Below are positions 31,721 through 42,896 of a stretch of DNA of 43,997 bases, in pieces. The notes under the pieces are model-generated. The model saw nothing but the letters and a program-made list of their open reading frames with translations, did not search any database and had not been told where the DNA came from. The translations under genes and the position numbers were made by a program. Numbering within the stretch: position 1 is the first letter of the stretch; every line of letters starts with the position of its first letter. The stretch is from contig CACZYK010000018.1 of assembly GCA_902785295.1 (NCBI GenBank), positions 1-43,997 on the forward strand. The letters are read 5' to 3'. This DNA is from an uncultured Clostridium sp. Lineage in GTDB: Bacteria > Bacillota > Clostridia > Clostridiales > Clostridiaceae.

Positions 31721-33100
31721 CTATTCTTCCTTTCTTGGCATATATTTTTCAAGGTATTCGTCTCTAATTCTCTTAAGTTCTGTCTTAGGAAGCATACTTA
31801 ATAACTTCCATCCAGTATTTAAAGTTTCTTCGATACTTCTGTTTGTATTAAATCCTTGAGAAACATATTCTTCTTCAAAGGCTTCTGCAAACTTAGCAAG
31901 CTTTTTATCAGTTTCTGATAGTGCTGATTCACCTAATATTGCTGATAATTCTTTTGCTTGCTTACCTTGAGCATAAGCTGAGAATAATTGGTTCATTGTA
32001 TCAGCATGGTCTTCTCTTGTCTTACCCTTACCAATACCTTTATCTTTAAGTCTTGATAGTGAAGGTAAAACATCTATTGGAGGCATTACACCTTTCTTAT
32101 ATAACTCTCTTGAAAGTATTATTTGTCCTTCAGTAATATATCCAGTTAAGTCTGGAATTGGGTGAGTTTTATCTTCTTCTGGCATTGTAAGTATAGGAAT
32201 TTGAGTTATTGAACCTTCTTTTCCTTTTATTCTTCCTGCTCTTTCATATAAAGTTGAAAGGTCAGTGTAAAGATATCCTGGATATCCTCTTCTTCCTGGA
32301 ACTTCCTTTCTTGCTGCTGATATTTCTCTTAATGCTTCTGCATAGTTTGTGATATCAGTCATTATAACAAGAACGTGCATTCCTTTTTCATAAGCTAAGA
32401 ATTCAGCTGTTGTTAATGCCATTCTTGGAGTAGCTATTCTTTCAATAGCTGGGTCAGATGCTAAGTTCATAAATAAAACTGACCTGTCTATTGCACCAGT
32501 CTTTTTAAATTCATCAACGAAGAATTGTGCTTCTTCAAATGTTATACCTATAGCTGCAAAAACAACAGCAAATTTAGAATCTGAATTAAGAACTTTTGCC
32601 TGTCTTGCAATTTGTGCTGCTAATTGTGCATGAGGAAGACCTGATGCAGAGAACACTGGAAGTTTTTGTCCTCTAACTAGAGTGTTAAGTCCATCAATAG
32701 CAGAAATACCTGTTTGAATAAATTCTGATGGATAGTCTCTAGCCATTGGATTTATAGCTTCACCGTTTATATCTCTTCTTTCTTCTGGAATTATTTCAGG
32801 ACCATTATCATTTGGTCTACCCATTCCATCAAATACTCTTCCTAACATATCTTCAGAAACACCAATTTCAAGTGGTCTTCCTAAGAATTTAACCTTAGTA
32901 CCCTTTAAGTTAATTCCTGTAGAACCTTCGAAGATTTGTACCATTGCTTTAGAGCCATTAACTTCAAGAACCTTACCTCTTCTTTTTTCTCCAGTTTGTA
33001 ATTCTATTTCAACTAGTTCATCATATTTAACACCTTCAACACCTTCAACAACCATCAAAGGTCCAACAACTTCACTAACTGTTCTGTATTCCTTAAGCAT
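31721..33100 (-). CDS. atpB: V-type ATPase subunit B
   Basis: A 459-aa non-catalytic nucleotide-binding subunit ([19 protein letters not shown] in place of a P-loop, then [15 protein letters not shown] and [23 protein letters not shown]). Its reading frame overlaps the end of atpA by 8 bases. Confidence 0.97.
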   Translation of the reverse strand: MLKEYRTVSEVVGPLMVVEGVEGVKYDELVEIELQTGEKRRGKVLEVNGSKAMVQIFEGSTGINLKGTKVKFLGRPLEIGVSEDMLGRVFDGMGRPNDNGPEIIPEERRDINGEAINPMARDYPSEFIQTGISAIDGLNTLVRGQKLPVFSASGLPHAQLAAQIARQAKVLNSDSKFAVVFAAIGITFEEAQFFVDEFKKTGAIDRSVLFMNLASDPAIERIATPRMALTTAEFLAYEKGMHVLVIMTDITNYAEALREISAARKEVPGRRGYPGYLYTDLSTLYERAGRIKGKEGSITQIPILTMPEEDKTHPIPDLTGYITEGQIILSRELYKKGVMPPIDVLPSLSRLKDKGIGKGKTREDHADTMNQLFSAYAQGKQAKELSAILGESALSETDKKLAKFAEAFEEEYVSQGFNTNRSIEETLNTGWKLLSMLPKTELKRIRDEYLEKYMPRKEE

Positions 33101-34871
33101 CTAGTACACCTCCCTCTTTAATTAATTCATCAATTGTAGCTTTTAAATCTACTGCAATTTGGTCAATCTTTCCTATTTCATCTTCATGAACATACTTACT
33201 TCTTGCTATTCTATCAATAATTTCATCTTGTGCTAATATTTTATCTAAATAAACACCAGCATCTAATGCTCTTTCAGCTTCTCTTCTGAAAGTGATTATA
33301 AGCTTTAACATCTTGTATTGCTTATCTAATGATGTATAAGTATCTATTTCATGGAAACCATTTTGTTGTAAGTAGTCTTCTCTTATTGACTTAGCAACTT
33401 GAAGCTTTAATCTATCTCTTTCTGATAAAGCATCTATACCAACAAGTCTTACTATTTCTTGAAGGCTAGCTTCGTCTTGAAGTAAAGACATACATTCTTG
33501 TCTTAAAGAAGACCAATCTTGTGCAACATTTTCGTCCATCCACTTATCAATGCTATCTTGATATAATGAATATGAATTTAACCAGTTAATTGATGGGAAG
33601 TGTCTTTGGTATGCAAGCTGAGAATCTAGTCCCCAGAACACCTTAACAATTCTAAGTGTAGATTGTGAAACTGGTTCTGATATATCTCCACCTGGAGGTG
33701 AAACAGCTCCAATTGCTGTAATTGCACCTTGTCTTCCATCTTTACCTAAGCATACAACCTTACCAGCTCTTTCATAATAGTCAGCAAGTCTTGAACCTAA
33801 GTAAGCTGGATAACCTTCATCACCAGGCATTTCTTCAAGTCTACCAGACATTTCTCTTAAAGCCTCTGCCCATCTTGAAGTTGAGTCTGCCATGATTGAA
33901 ACTGAGTAACCCATATCTCTGAAGTATTCTGCTATTGTAATTCCTGTATAAATAGAAGCTTCTCTAGCTGCAACTGGCATGTTTGAAGTATTAGCTATAA
34001 GAACTGTTCTCTTCATCAAGCTTTGACCTGTTTTTGGGTCCTTTAGTTCTGGGAATTCATTTAAAACGTCTGTCATTTCGTTTCCACGTTCACCACAACC
34101 AACATAAACAACTATTTCAGAATCTCCCCATTTTGCAATTTGGTGTTGAACAACTGTTTTACCAGCTCCGAAAGGTCCTGGTACTGCAGCAGCTCCACCC
34201 TTAGCTACAGGGAAGAAAGTATCAATAACTCTTTGTCCTGTAGTCATTGGAGCTACTGGATTTAATTTTTGTGCATATGGTCTACCTTTTCTTACAGGCC
34301 ACTTTTGCATTAATTTAACTTCTTTATCTCCATTAGCAGTTTCAACTACTGCAACAACTTCTTCAACTGTGAAATCTCCACTAGTTATTGATTTTATTGT
34401 ACCTTCAATTCCATAAGGAATCATTATTTTTTGAACAACAACTGTAGTTTCTTGAACTGTACCTATAACATCACCAGAAGAAACTTTATCTCCTACTTTA
34501 GCAGTAGCAACAAAAGGCCACTTCTTTTCTCTATTTAATGATGGAACTGCAACACCCTTCTTTAAGAATGCTGATTGAGCAGCTTCCATAAAAGCATCTA
34601 GTGGTCTTTGTATTCCATCAAACATTGATTCTATAAGTCCTGGTCCAAGCTCTACGCTTAATGGTTCTCCAGTTGTTATAACTGGGTCCCCAGGTCCTAT
34701 TCCTGAAGTTTCTTCATATACTTGAATTGATGCCTTATCTCCTCTCATTTCAATGATTTCTCCGATAAGACCTTTTTCACCAACTTTACAAACATCATAT
34801 ATATTTGCTTCATCCATACCTTCAGCAACAACTAAAGGTCCTGAAACTTTAATTATCTTTCCGGTCTTCAC
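33093..34871 (-). CDS. atpA: V-type ATPase catalytic subunit A
   Basis: A 592-aa catalytic subunit with Walker A GPFGAGKT (232-239), [23 protein letters not shown] and the A-type non-homologous insertion at about 110-200. It hydrolyses ATP at the A/B interface. The start is GTG 34871, 8 bases after AGGAAGG. Confidence 0.98.
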   Translation of the reverse strand: MKTGKIIKVSGPLVVAEGMDEANIYDVCKVGEKGLIGEIIEMRGDKASIQVYEETSGIGPGDPVITTGEPLSVELGPGLIESMFDGIQRPLDAFMEAAQSAFLKKGVAVPSLNREKKWPFVATAKVGDKVSSGDVIGTVQETTVVVQKIMIPYGIEGTIKSITSGDFTVEEVVAVVETANGDKEVKLMQKWPVRKGRPYAQKLNPVAPMTTGQRVIDTFFPVAKGGAAAVPGPFGAGKTVVQHQIAKWGDSEIVVYVGCGERGNEMTDVLNEFPELKDPKTGQSLMKRTVLIANTSNMPVAAREASIYTGITIAEYFRDMGYSVSIMADSTSRWAEALREMSGRLEEMPGDEGYPAYLGSRLADYYERAGKVVCLGKDGRQGAITAIGAVSPPGGDISEPVSQSTLRIVKVFWGLDSQLAYQRHFPSINWLNSYSLYQDSIDKWMDENVAQDWSSLRQECMSLLQDEASLQEIVRLVGIDALSERDRLKLQVAKSIREDYLQQNGFHEIDTYTSLDKQYKMLKLIITFRREAERALDAGVYLDKILAQDEIIDRIARSKYVHEDEIGKIDQIAVDLKATIDELIKEGGVLDA

Positions 34872-34888
34872 CTTACCAACCTTCCTTC

Positions 34889-35200
34889 CTATAAAATATT
34901 AACGCCTACAGCTTTTTCTACGTTATCACTGATTCTTTGAGTACCTATATTTAATGTTCCTTGATTACTTGGAATTAATATTACAGCTGGAAGTGTCATT
35001 CTATTGTATCTTTCAATAGTTTCTTCAATGTCTTTTGCAACTTGTTCAGTTACAAATATAACTGCGTAATCATTCATTGCCATCTTATCTATAGTTTTTC
35101 TAGCCTCATCAGGTTCTACAACAGGGAAAACGTCTATTCCTAAAGCTTTAAATGCTAAAACTGAATCTTTATCTCCAACAACACCAATTTTCTTATACAT
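34889..35200 (-). CDS. atpF: V-type ATPase subunit F
   Basis: A 103-aa rotor subunit ([21 protein letters not shown], then [13 protein letters not shown] and [11 protein letters not shown]). The ATG at 35200 overlaps the atpC stop. A GTG three codons earlier (35209) is an alternative, being closer to AAAGG. In Enterococcus nomenclature this is NtpG. Confidence 0.9.
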   Translation of the reverse strand: MYKKIGVVGDKDSVLAFKALGIDVFPVVEPDEARKTIDKMAMNDYAVIFVTEQVAKDIEETIERYNRMTLPAVILIPSNQGTLNIGTQRISDNVEKAVGVNIL

Positions 35201-36194
35201 AAATATCACGCAGCCTTTCTCTAATTACTTCCCCAGTAATATTATTGAGTTTGCCAACCATAATAATTCTAACAACTTTTATTTCTGTTTCTTTTGCATA
35301 AATATATGCTAATAAAGGTTCTCCTCCAAATGGAATCATTTTAGCTTCTTTCATAATGTCCATTATGTAATTATCAATTAATTTTTCAAGTAGACTAGCA
35401 GAACCACTCTTTACATATGAATCCACACCATTTTTTAATACTTCTGAATAATTAGTGAAGCTTAATTTATTTGGAATATTTTCTGTTGCATCTGTAAGTA
35501 ATGCCACAAGAGTGTCCTTATCAATAAATCCACCATCAATTACTACTGAAAGTAAGAAATCTCTACCTTTATTTTGCTTTTTAACTCTTAATAAAGTTTT
35601 TACATTATTTAAGTCAATTGTAGCTTTAACATATTTTTCTGCAAAAGTATCATTAAGACTTTTACAAATTGACATCATATCTTCAAACATAAATTTGTCT
35701 AATATAATATCAATTCTTTGAGGATCTTGTTTAGAATTATAATCATCTATTGTTTCTTCTACAGCCTTCTTCATTATTGATGAAAGTTCTGATAAACTTC
35801 CACTTTCAATTGATAGCTTTAATTTAAAAGGATCAATTCTTCCTACTGAAATAAACATACTTGATAAATCTTTCTTTAAGAACATTCCTTTTATTATTAC
35901 TTTTATATTATGATAATCATATCTAACACCCATTAAATCTATAAGCTCTTTACATGGGGACATATCATACATTTCATGATATATTCTCTTAAGTTCAGCA
36001 CTTAAAATTTCTTCATAATCCTCTGGTCTTTTTACATTTGACATTACATTAGCATACTCTGTTTCTTGAAGCACCTTTAATGCATCCTCAGCAGAATTTG
36101 AATCTATCATTCTGTCTATTTTAGTCTTATCAAGGAGTCTAGTCTCTAATACTCTAAGTCTTGGTACAACTCGAGTAAATTGCATTTTATCCAT
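35193..36194 (-). CDS. atpC: V-type ATPase subunit C
   Basis: A 333-aa subunit of the all-helical d/C type ([64 protein letters not shown]). It joins the rotor axle to the membrane ring. Operon position between E and F is standard. Confidence 0.94.
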   Translation of the reverse strand: MDKMQFTRVVPRLRVLETRLLDKTKIDRMIDSNSAEDALKVLQETEYANVMSNVKRPEDYEEILSAELKRIYHEMYDMSPCKELIDLMGVRYDYHNIKVIIKGMFLKKDLSSMFISVGRIDPFKLKLSIESGSLSELSSIMKKAVEETIDDYNSKQDPQRIDIILDKFMFEDMMSICKSLNDTFAEKYVKATIDLNNVKTLLRVKKQNKGRDFLLSVVIDGGFIDKDTLVALLTDATENIPNKLSFTNYSEVLKNGVDSYVKSGSASLLEKLIDNYIMDIMKEAKMIPFGGEPLLAYIYAKETEIKVVRIIMVGKLNNITGEVIRERLRDIYV

Positions 36195-36206
36195 TAATAA
36201 ACCTCC

Positions 36207-36806
36207 TTAATTAAATAGTGCCTTTGCCACTTCTAGTTGCATTTCTTCTTTCATAGATTCTACTAAAGCTTCAAAAGTATTGTTTATTTCTATTCCATTC
36301 TTTTCTAAAATAAATCCACCTTTAAAGCTTCCAACAGTTGAACTTAATTTTAAGTTTCCTGCCTTACCTTTTGAAGATAATTCTTTGTTAATTGATTTTA
36401 TAAAATCATCATTAACTAATTTTTGTCCTTCTGCATTTAAAATTAGATTTTCATCTCCAGTTATTGCTAAAGAAGTAACTCCATTTTTTATAAATGCTAA
36501 ATAATCATCTTTTCCTAGCTTGCAAAGTTCTTCAACAGCCTTTTCAAAAACTTCTTGAATTACTGTTTGCTTAGCTTGAAGTTTTTCATTTCTTGCTTTA
36601 AGTTCTGCACTAGAAATAACTCTTTCTTTTCTAGTTTGAGCTTCACTTTTAGCTTTTTCTAGCATTGTAGCTTCTAAAGTTTTTGCTTCATCTTTTTTCT
36701 TGTTAAGGATTTTAGCTTTTTCTTCTTCTGCTACTGCTAATATATTGTCTCTTTTAACTTCTGCATCCTTTAAGATTTTTGAAGTCAAGTTACCTATATT
36801 TGACAT
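36207..36806 (-). CDS. atpE: V-type ATPase subunit E
   Basis: A 199-aa peripheral stalk subunit. The long N-terminal coiled coil (AEEEKAKILNKKKDEAK and on) is followed by a globular C-terminal domain (GGFILEKNGIEINNTFEALVE). It pairs with the GH subunit as the stator. Confidence 0.93.
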   Translation of the reverse strand: MSNIGNLTSKILKDAEVKRDNILAVAEEEKAKILNKKKDEAKTLEATMLEKAKSEAQTRKERVISSAELKARNEKLQAKQTVIQEVFEKAVEELCKLGKDDYLAFIKNGVTSLAITGDENLILNAEGQKLVNDDFIKSINKELSSKGKAGNLKLSSTVGSFKGGFILEKNGIEINNTFEALVESMKEEMQLEVAKALFN

Positions 36807-36824
36807 AGCTCCACATCCTTAATC

Positions 36825-37331
<507 letters not shown>

Positions 37332-37342
37332 TTATTATTTTT

Positions 37343-39301
37343 TTATTTTTTTAAATTTATATATTTTTCTTCTGCTTTAAATGGAGTAAATGCTCTTCCT
37401 CCACCTTCATAGAACTTACCAAAATATTCAACATATTGTAATCTACATGTGTGAACGTAAGCTCCTAATAATGATAAAGCTAAGTTAAATATGTGTCCAA
37501 ATACAAATAGTAATGGTCCAAATAGTATTAGTGCAACTATATTGCTACTAAATAATCCTATTATCATATTAAATGCACCTGCAAGTGAGCCACCTGCTAA
37601 GCCTAATGCCATTAATCTTGTATAAGAAACAAGGTCTCCTACATAGCTTGTAATTCCATATAATGCATATGCTCCTTGACCAAGCTCTGCTGCTTTGCTT
37701 CCTGCACCTCTACCATTTGTTAATACAATAACAACCATTCCAAATATCATTAAAACAATTGCTATAGTTTTAACTATAGAAGGTACTCCTCCTACAAATG
37801 CACCAACAAGAACTACTCCTAATGAAATAAGTGTAATTACCCATGAACCAACATCATAAAATGCATCTAATGGCTTTCCAGCTTTTATTAGCATATATGC
37901 CTTTATTCCAAGACCACAGAATATTTGAATTGCTCCAAGTACTATTGAAAGTATTAATATTGTTGTAATATCTTTATTGGTATCTATAAGTCTTGGTAAA
38001 CTTGGTATTAAATCTCCAAAGAACGCACCATATATAGCTCCAAAAACTATTGTTGGGAAACCTAAATAGAAGAAGAATTTAATAAATTTTCTTGTTCCTT
38101 CATCTAACTTAAATTTCTTAAGTACAAATCCTGTAGCTAGTATCATCAATAGTCCATATCCCATATCTGCTACCATCATTCCAAAGAATAATAGATAAAA
38201 TGGTGTAAGAAGTGGTGTAGGGTCTATTTCATCATATTTTGGAGTACTATACATCTCTGTAATACTTTCAAAACAAGTACATAACTCATTATTTTTAAGC
38301 TTTGTAGGTACTTTATCATACTCATCTTCTTTTACATCTTCAAAAGTAAGATAAGCTTCATCACCTGCAACCTTTTTTACAACATTAATAAGTTCTTTTT
38401 CATCATCTGCAGCAAGCCATCCTTGAATGACCATAACATTTTCTGTTTTTAAGAAGTTACCTGTTGCTTCTTTTCTAACAATCATATTTTCATAGTATTC
38501 ATTAACTAATTCTAAAGTTTTATACTCCTCATCAAAATCAGCTAATTCTTCTTTGATAAAGAACTTTTCTGAATCAATTTTAGCCATTCTATCTATTGAA
38601 TCATGTATAGTCTTTAAAGGAGTAACTTTTTCTTCTGCTTTAAATTGACTAAAACCAAGAGCTCTTAGTTTTTCAGCAATTTCTTCTTTTTGCTCTGTAT
38701 TACACATTACAAAAAAGAATGTTTCATCATTGTTACTTGATACAATTTCAAGATAACAATTCTCAAGTTCAGAACTTAAGCTTTCTTCATTTTGTTTAGG
38801 AATACTACCTAAAAATTTTGGTATCTTTAGTGATTCTAATTCTTCAAATGAAGCATCAAAGTTTTCCCATGGAGAAAGTGAATCAATTGTAGATTGTAGC
38901 TTAGTTTTTTCATTATCTAGTTTATTAAACTCAGCTTCTTTTTCTTTAACCTTATCAAAAATAGCTTCCCAGTTACTGTTTAAAACTTTTTCTTCTAATT
39001 CCTTTAAGGTTAATTCTACTTTTCCTTCTTTTAAAGCCTGTAATCCTGATTTTTGAGGAACATATTCTTTTAAGAAATTAAGTGCAAACTTAGCTTTAGA
39101 CAATTTTTCTTCACACTCTGCGTATTCTGAATCAAGACCTTCTTTGCTTAAGTCTTTAAAATCTTCATTACTTTCTAAGAAGTCATTATCTTGAAGATTA
39201 ATAAATTCTACTTCTGCAAAAGCTTGTAATTTTTCTAAAAGCTCAGCTCTTTGTGATTCAAAAGCAAACAAAGTGAATTTTTTCATCTTAACTATTGCCA
39301 T
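37343..39301 (-). CDS. atpI: V-type ATPase subunit I (a-type)
   Basis: A 652-aa subunit. The N-terminal half is cytosolic with coiled-coil stretches; the C-terminal half has about seven membrane helices (DPTPLLTPFYLLFFGMMVADMGYG, then SYTRLMALGLAGG with the essential Arg). It forms the ion half-channels against the K ring. The start overlaps the end of the GH gene by 14 bases. Confidence 0.95.
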   Translation of the reverse strand: MAIVKMKKFTLFAFESQRAELLEKLQAFAEVEFINLQDNDFLESNEDFKDLSKEGLDSEYAECEEKLSKAKFALNFLKEYVPQKSGLQALKEGKVELTLKELEEKVLNSNWEAIFDKVKEKEAEFNKLDNEKTKLQSTIDSLSPWENFDASFEELESLKIPKFLGSIPKQNEESLSSELENCYLEIVSSNNDETFFFVMCNTEQKEEIAEKLRALGFSQFKAEEKVTPLKTIHDSIDRMAKIDSEKFFIKEELADFDEEYKTLELVNEYYENMIVRKEATGNFLKTENVMVIQGWLAADDEKELINVVKKVAGDEAYLTFEDVKEDEYDKVPTKLKNNELCTCFESITEMYSTPKYDEIDPTPLLTPFYLLFFGMMVADMGYGLLMILATGFVLKKFKLDEGTRKFIKFFFYLGFPTIVFGAIYGAFFGDLIPSLPRLIDTNKDITTILILSIVLGAIQIFCGLGIKAYMLIKAGKPLDAFYDVGSWVITLISLGVVLVGAFVGGVPSIVKTIAIVLMIFGMVVIVLTNGRGAGSKAAELGQGAYALYGITSYVGDLVSYTRLMALGLAGGSLAGAFNMIIGLFSSNIVALILFGPLLFVFGHIFNLALSLLGAYVHTCRLQYVEYFGKFYEGGGRAFTPFKAEEKYINLKK

Positions 39302-39614
39302 TTACTTTCACAATCCTCTCAATTACTAATTTAACAGCTTTCATCTTCTTTTCATCAGAAATGTTGTAAATATCTTGTGAGTCTTTCTCACCTTTTTTTA
39401 GAATTGGCTCAGCTTTGCTTTGCCCTTCAGCTATAGCCTCTTCAATAATGCTGTTACATTTTTCTTTAGCAGCTACTATAGCCTTTTGATACTGACTTTC
39501 AGCATCTTCATTGGCTTTTTGAAGTATTTCTTTTGATTTTGCTGTTGCATCTTTAATTATATTATCTGCCTCAGCTTCTACATTTTTGATTTGTGTTATT
39601 GCTTCTAATGCCAA
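39288..39614 (-). CDS. V-type ATPase subunit G/H
   Basis: A 108-aa, mostly helical, Ala/Glu/Lys-rich peripheral stalk protein (IKNVEAEADNIIKDATAKS and on), NtpF-like. The start codon is TTG (39614), 5 bases after AAAGGTGGTG. First gene of the nine-gene operon. Confidence 0.85.
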   Translation of the reverse strand: MALEAITQIKNVEAEADNIIKDATAKSKEILQKANEDAESQYQKAIVAAKEKCNSIIEEAIAEGQSKAEPILKKGEKDSQDIYNISDEKKMKAVKLVIERIVKVNGNS

Positions 39615-39696
39615 GATATCACCACCTTTTTTACTGTTTACACATTAATGTTAAACATATATGAATTAATGCTTTATATAGTATTAATTACTTTAT

Positions 39697-39724
39697 ATTA
39701 TACACATATTTGTGCAATTTTCAA
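39697..39724 (-). promoter_or_regulatory. promoter of the V-ATPase operon
   Basis: On the minus strand TTGAAA (39724..39719), a 16-base spacer, TATAAT (39702..39697), about 85 bases before the first gene. Confidence 0.65.
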
Positions 39725-39800
39725 TATTTTTATACTTTAAATAACTTTAAATTTATTTTTTTTATTTTAAAGCCATATTTTATTTATATTATTTAATTTA

Positions 39801-41468
39801 TTATGCAGTATATTGTATTTTTATTTTTTCTCCTTCATTACCTATTAAATAATAAATATCTCTTTTTTCTATTTTATTTTCATTTATAAACTTATCAATA
39901 TCTATTGAAAAATGTTCAACAGAAAATTTTCTAAATGAATATTCTTCTCTGTATTGATTTTTTATATCTTCTTCTATTTTTTTATCTATTTGGCTTCTTA
40001 AAAATTCTGGAATTCCTCTTTTTTTATTAAATGATAAGTAATCATAACGTATAATATCAACTAAATAATCTTCTTTCCCTTTTAATATTTCCATATTAAA
40101 GTCCAAAAATACCTTATAATATTCTGTATTTCCTATATTTTTATTAAAGTATCCTTTTTGTTCAAAATAATTTCCTAATTCATAAAAAAATTCATAAGGC
40201 GTTTCAAACTTATCATAGAAAAATTCTAATATTGTATTAAATTTTTGACTATTATAATACTTATCTACAACAGCCTCCACTCTTTTTAATATTTGAATTT
40301 CATCATAAGATATCTTATCTGTGCTTAATATCTCATAAGGTGGATATGGAGAATACTTCATATTATAAAGATAAGCATCTCTTCTCATATCTGAGCCTTT
40401 TAAAAGCTTTAAAAAACCTAATTGTATTTCTTCTGGCTTTATGCTATGTACATCATTAAAAGATTTTACAAATGATTTATAATCTTCTCCTGGAAGACCT
40501 GCTATTAAATCTAAATGCTGATTTATGTTATTTATAGATAAAAGTTCTTCTACCTTTTCTTTTATATCACTAAAATTAACAAATCTATTTATATTTTTAA
40601 GAACATTATCATTAGTTGTTTGAACACCAACTTCAAATTGGAATCTTCCTTTTGGTGCTTTTCTTAAAAGCTCTATTTCTTCCTCTTTTAAAATATCTGC
40701 AGATATCTCAAAATGAAATTTAGTATTTGTATCTGCTTTAATTAAAAAATCCCAAATAGCCATTGAATATTTATGATTACAATTAAATGTTCTATCTACA
40801 AATTTAACAAGCCTTACACCTTTTTTAATAAAAAAGTTTAATTCTTCTAAAGTTCTTTCTATGCTATGAAATCTAACTCCATGGGTAGTTGAGGATAAAC
40901 AATATTTGCATCTGAAAGGGCATCCTCGACTACTTTCGTAGTAAACAATTTTGTTATTTAAGTCCTCATCTTCTTCATAAGGAAATACTATTTCATCCAT
41001 ATTCATTAAAGGTCTTGGTCCATTAAATATTATTTCATCATTTTTTCTATAATATAATCCTTTTATGTCACTTAATTCTTTTAATCCAAGCTTATATTTT
41101 ACAAAATCCCTATATGTTTTTTCACCTTCCCCTTCAATTAAATATTCTCCTATATTCTTCTCCATAAAATCTTTGCTATCATAAGATACTTCAGGACCTC
41201 CATATAATATTTCAGTTTGTGGACTTACTAATTTTATTAAATTAGCAACACGAGAAACAATCTCCACATTCCATATGTAGGTTGAGAAAGCTACAACATC
41301 AGCCTTCTCTTCTATTATTTCTTTTAAAATTCTTTCTTCTCTATCATTTATAGAGAATTCCCTTATTTTACTTTCATAAGGAAGGTCTTTTGTAAATGCC
41401 TTTAAATATCTCACAGCTAAATTGCTATGAATAAATTTTGAGTTGATTGCCGTAAGTAAAATTTTCAT
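39801..41468 (-). CDS. B12-binding-domain radical SAM protein
   Basis: A 555-aa protein. The N-terminal B12-binding-like Rossmann domain (ILLTAINSKFIHSNLAVRYL, YGGPEVSYD) is followed by a radical SAM core with CPFRCKYC (CxxxCxxC binding the 4Fe-4S cluster) and VGVQTTN. The C-terminal DUF4080-like part ends about residue 555. Such enzymes often do methylations or other radical chemistry; the substrate is unknown. ATG overlaps the stop of the upstream gene (TAATG). Confidence 0.88.
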   Translation of the reverse strand: MKILLTAINSKFIHSNLAVRYLKAFTKDLPYESKIREFSINDREERILKEIIEEKADVVAFSTYIWNVEIVSRVANLIKLVSPQTEILYGGPEVSYDSKDFMEKNIGEYLIEGEGEKTYRDFVKYKLGLKELSDIKGLYYRKNDEIIFNGPRPLMNMDEIVFPYEEDEDLNNKIVYYESSRGCPFRCKYCLSSTTHGVRFHSIERTLEELNFFIKKGVRLVKFVDRTFNCNHKYSMAIWDFLIKADTNTKFHFEISADILKEEEIELLRKAPKGRFQFEVGVQTTNDNVLKNINRFVNFSDIKEKVEELLSINNINQHLDLIAGLPGEDYKSFVKSFNDVHSIKPEEIQLGFLKLLKGSDMRRDAYLYNMKYSPYPPYEILSTDKISYDEIQILKRVEAVVDKYYNSQKFNTILEFFYDKFETPYEFFYELGNYFEQKGYFNKNIGNTEYYKVFLDFNMEILKGKEDYLVDIIRYDYLSFNKKRGIPEFLRSQIDKKIEEDIKNQYREEYSFRKFSVEHFSIDIDKFINENKIEKRDIYYLIGNEGEKIKIQYTA

Positions 41469-41986
41469 TAAATAATATCCTCACTTTTTATATCTTTTTT
41501 CTTTACTCCATTTAGGAAAAATATATCTTCCCATTGCTTTTGCTCTTTTATTATATAATATTTTGAAAGAATTTTTTTAATTTCTTCAAAATTACAGCTT
41601 ATAAGAGGATTTAAGTTTTTAATAGGTACCTCTTTAATCTTATCATTTGGCAATATAACCTTTATTTTATAATCAACTATTTCTCCTCTATTTTTACTCA
41701 TATCCCAAAGATATATACTTCCATCATCCTTTAAAGAGTTTGTTACTTTCTTAATTAAGCTTTCTTTTTTCCATAATCCATTTACATTATTTAAATTAAA
41801 AAAGAAAGTGCATATATCATATTTTTTCTTTTCAAGTTTACTATCTTCATCTACATAATCTATAGAAAGTTCTTCTTCAACCTCTTTTGATAAGCTATAA
41901 ATCACACCTGCATTATCAGAAGTAACATCTAAAATATCGCCCTCTAGTTTTAAATGCTCCATATTCAATATCAATACCTTATTCAT
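41468..41986 (-). CDS. methyltransferase-like Rossmann protein
   Basis: A 172-aa protein resembling a short class I SAM methyltransferase: LEGDILDVTSDNAGVIYSL (motif I position, but without the usual GxGxG), DICTFFFNLN, and LKDDGSIYLWDMSKNRGE. The Gly-rich loop is degenerate, so SAM binding is uncertain. Directly coupled to the radical SAM gene by TAATG overlap, which suggests a shared pathway. Confidence 0.6.
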   Translation of the reverse strand: MNKVLILNMEHLKLEGDILDVTSDNAGVIYSLSKEVEEELSIDYVDEDSKLEKKKYDICTFFFNLNNVNGLWKKESLIKKVTNSLKDDGSIYLWDMSKNRGEIVDYKIKVILPNDKIKEVPIKNLNPLISCNFEEIKKILSKYYIIKEQKQWEDIFFLNGVKKKDIKSEDII

Positions 41987-42065
41987 AAAATCACCTCAAT
42001 ATTATTTTACTATATTTTACATAATTTAATAATTATTGATTAGCTTTTATGATAAAATTTTTTCT

Positions 42066-42117
42066 AAATACAAAGGAGTATTACAAAAGTTTTATTTTGT
42101 AATACTCCTTTGTATTT
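42066..42117. terminator. long perfect hairpin terminator
   Basis: A 23-bp perfect stem (42066-42088 with 42095-42117) around a 6-base loop. It overlaps the stop codon of the exonuclease gene and is flanked by T-rich DNA on the minus side. Confidence 0.88.
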
Positions 42118-42796
42118 ATGCTCCCATAATAGAAAGCTTGTCCAATTTCTTTTTTAACATATCCTCTAAAGTATATGTCATAGGCTGATTAGGCTTTAAA
42201 GCTTCTAATACAGGTTGCATTATACTATAAAATTTTTCTTCATTTTTAGATAAAATAAATATGGAAGCTGTATTTTTTGCATCCCATAAAGCATCATGTA
42301 CTTGTCCTTCAAATTCCTCTCCAATTGAGCTTATTGCCATGCTTAAAGAAATTCTTTTTTCAACTCCTAAAAGGCGACAATACTCCTTTTGAAAGTCACA
42401 CCAATCCACAATAAACATTTCAAAATCTTCACTTGAAATTTGCTTTAAATTAATTTCCTTAACAAGTTGATTTAAATCATTTTCGCTCCACTCATATATT
42501 TTAAACTCTTCATCTTCACAATTTTCTTTGCACCAATTCATAAACTCTTCAATTGCATCTTTAAAATTAGGAGCCGATTCTAAAATTTCATCTGTAATAC
42601 CTGTAAGCTTAGAACACTTTTTAGATATTTTATTATATTCTGGCTTCACATATTTTTTAAATTCAGATACCTTTTCAAGTGAATCATTAAGAATAACTGC
42701 ACCGATTTCTATTATCTCACTTTTACATAATTCACGAGCTTCTTTAAACTGCTTATCTATTGGATTCATTTCAAAATCTACAAAAATATGCTTCAT
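42116..42796 (-). CDS. DEDDh-type 3'-5' exonuclease
   Basis: A 226-aa protein with exonuclease motifs: ExoI FVDFEMNP, EIIEIGAV, ExoII GITDEI with YEWSENDLNQL, and ExoIII HDALWDAKNTA. DnaQ/KapD-like proofreading or RNase T family; substrate undecided. The ATG at 42796 lies 8 bases after AAAGGAAAG; the longer GTG reading is not needed. Confidence 0.85.
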   Translation of the reverse strand: MKHIFVDFEMNPIDKQFKEARELCKSEIIEIGAVILNDSLEKVSEFKKYVKPEYNKISKKCSKLTGITDEILESAPNFKDAIEEFMNWCKENCEDEEFKIYEWSENDLNQLVKEINLKQISSEDFEMFIVDWCDFQKEYCRLLGVEKRISLSMAISSIGEEFEGQVHDALWDAKNTASIFILSKNEEKFYSIMQPVLEALKPNQPMTYTLEDMLKKKLDKLSIMGA

Positions 42797-42896
42797 GCCA
42801 TTCACTTTCCTTTCTTTAAATATTATAAATTCTAATTATATAATACAATATTTAAAAGAAAACTAAAAGATAAAAATATTTATGAAACTTTTTATT

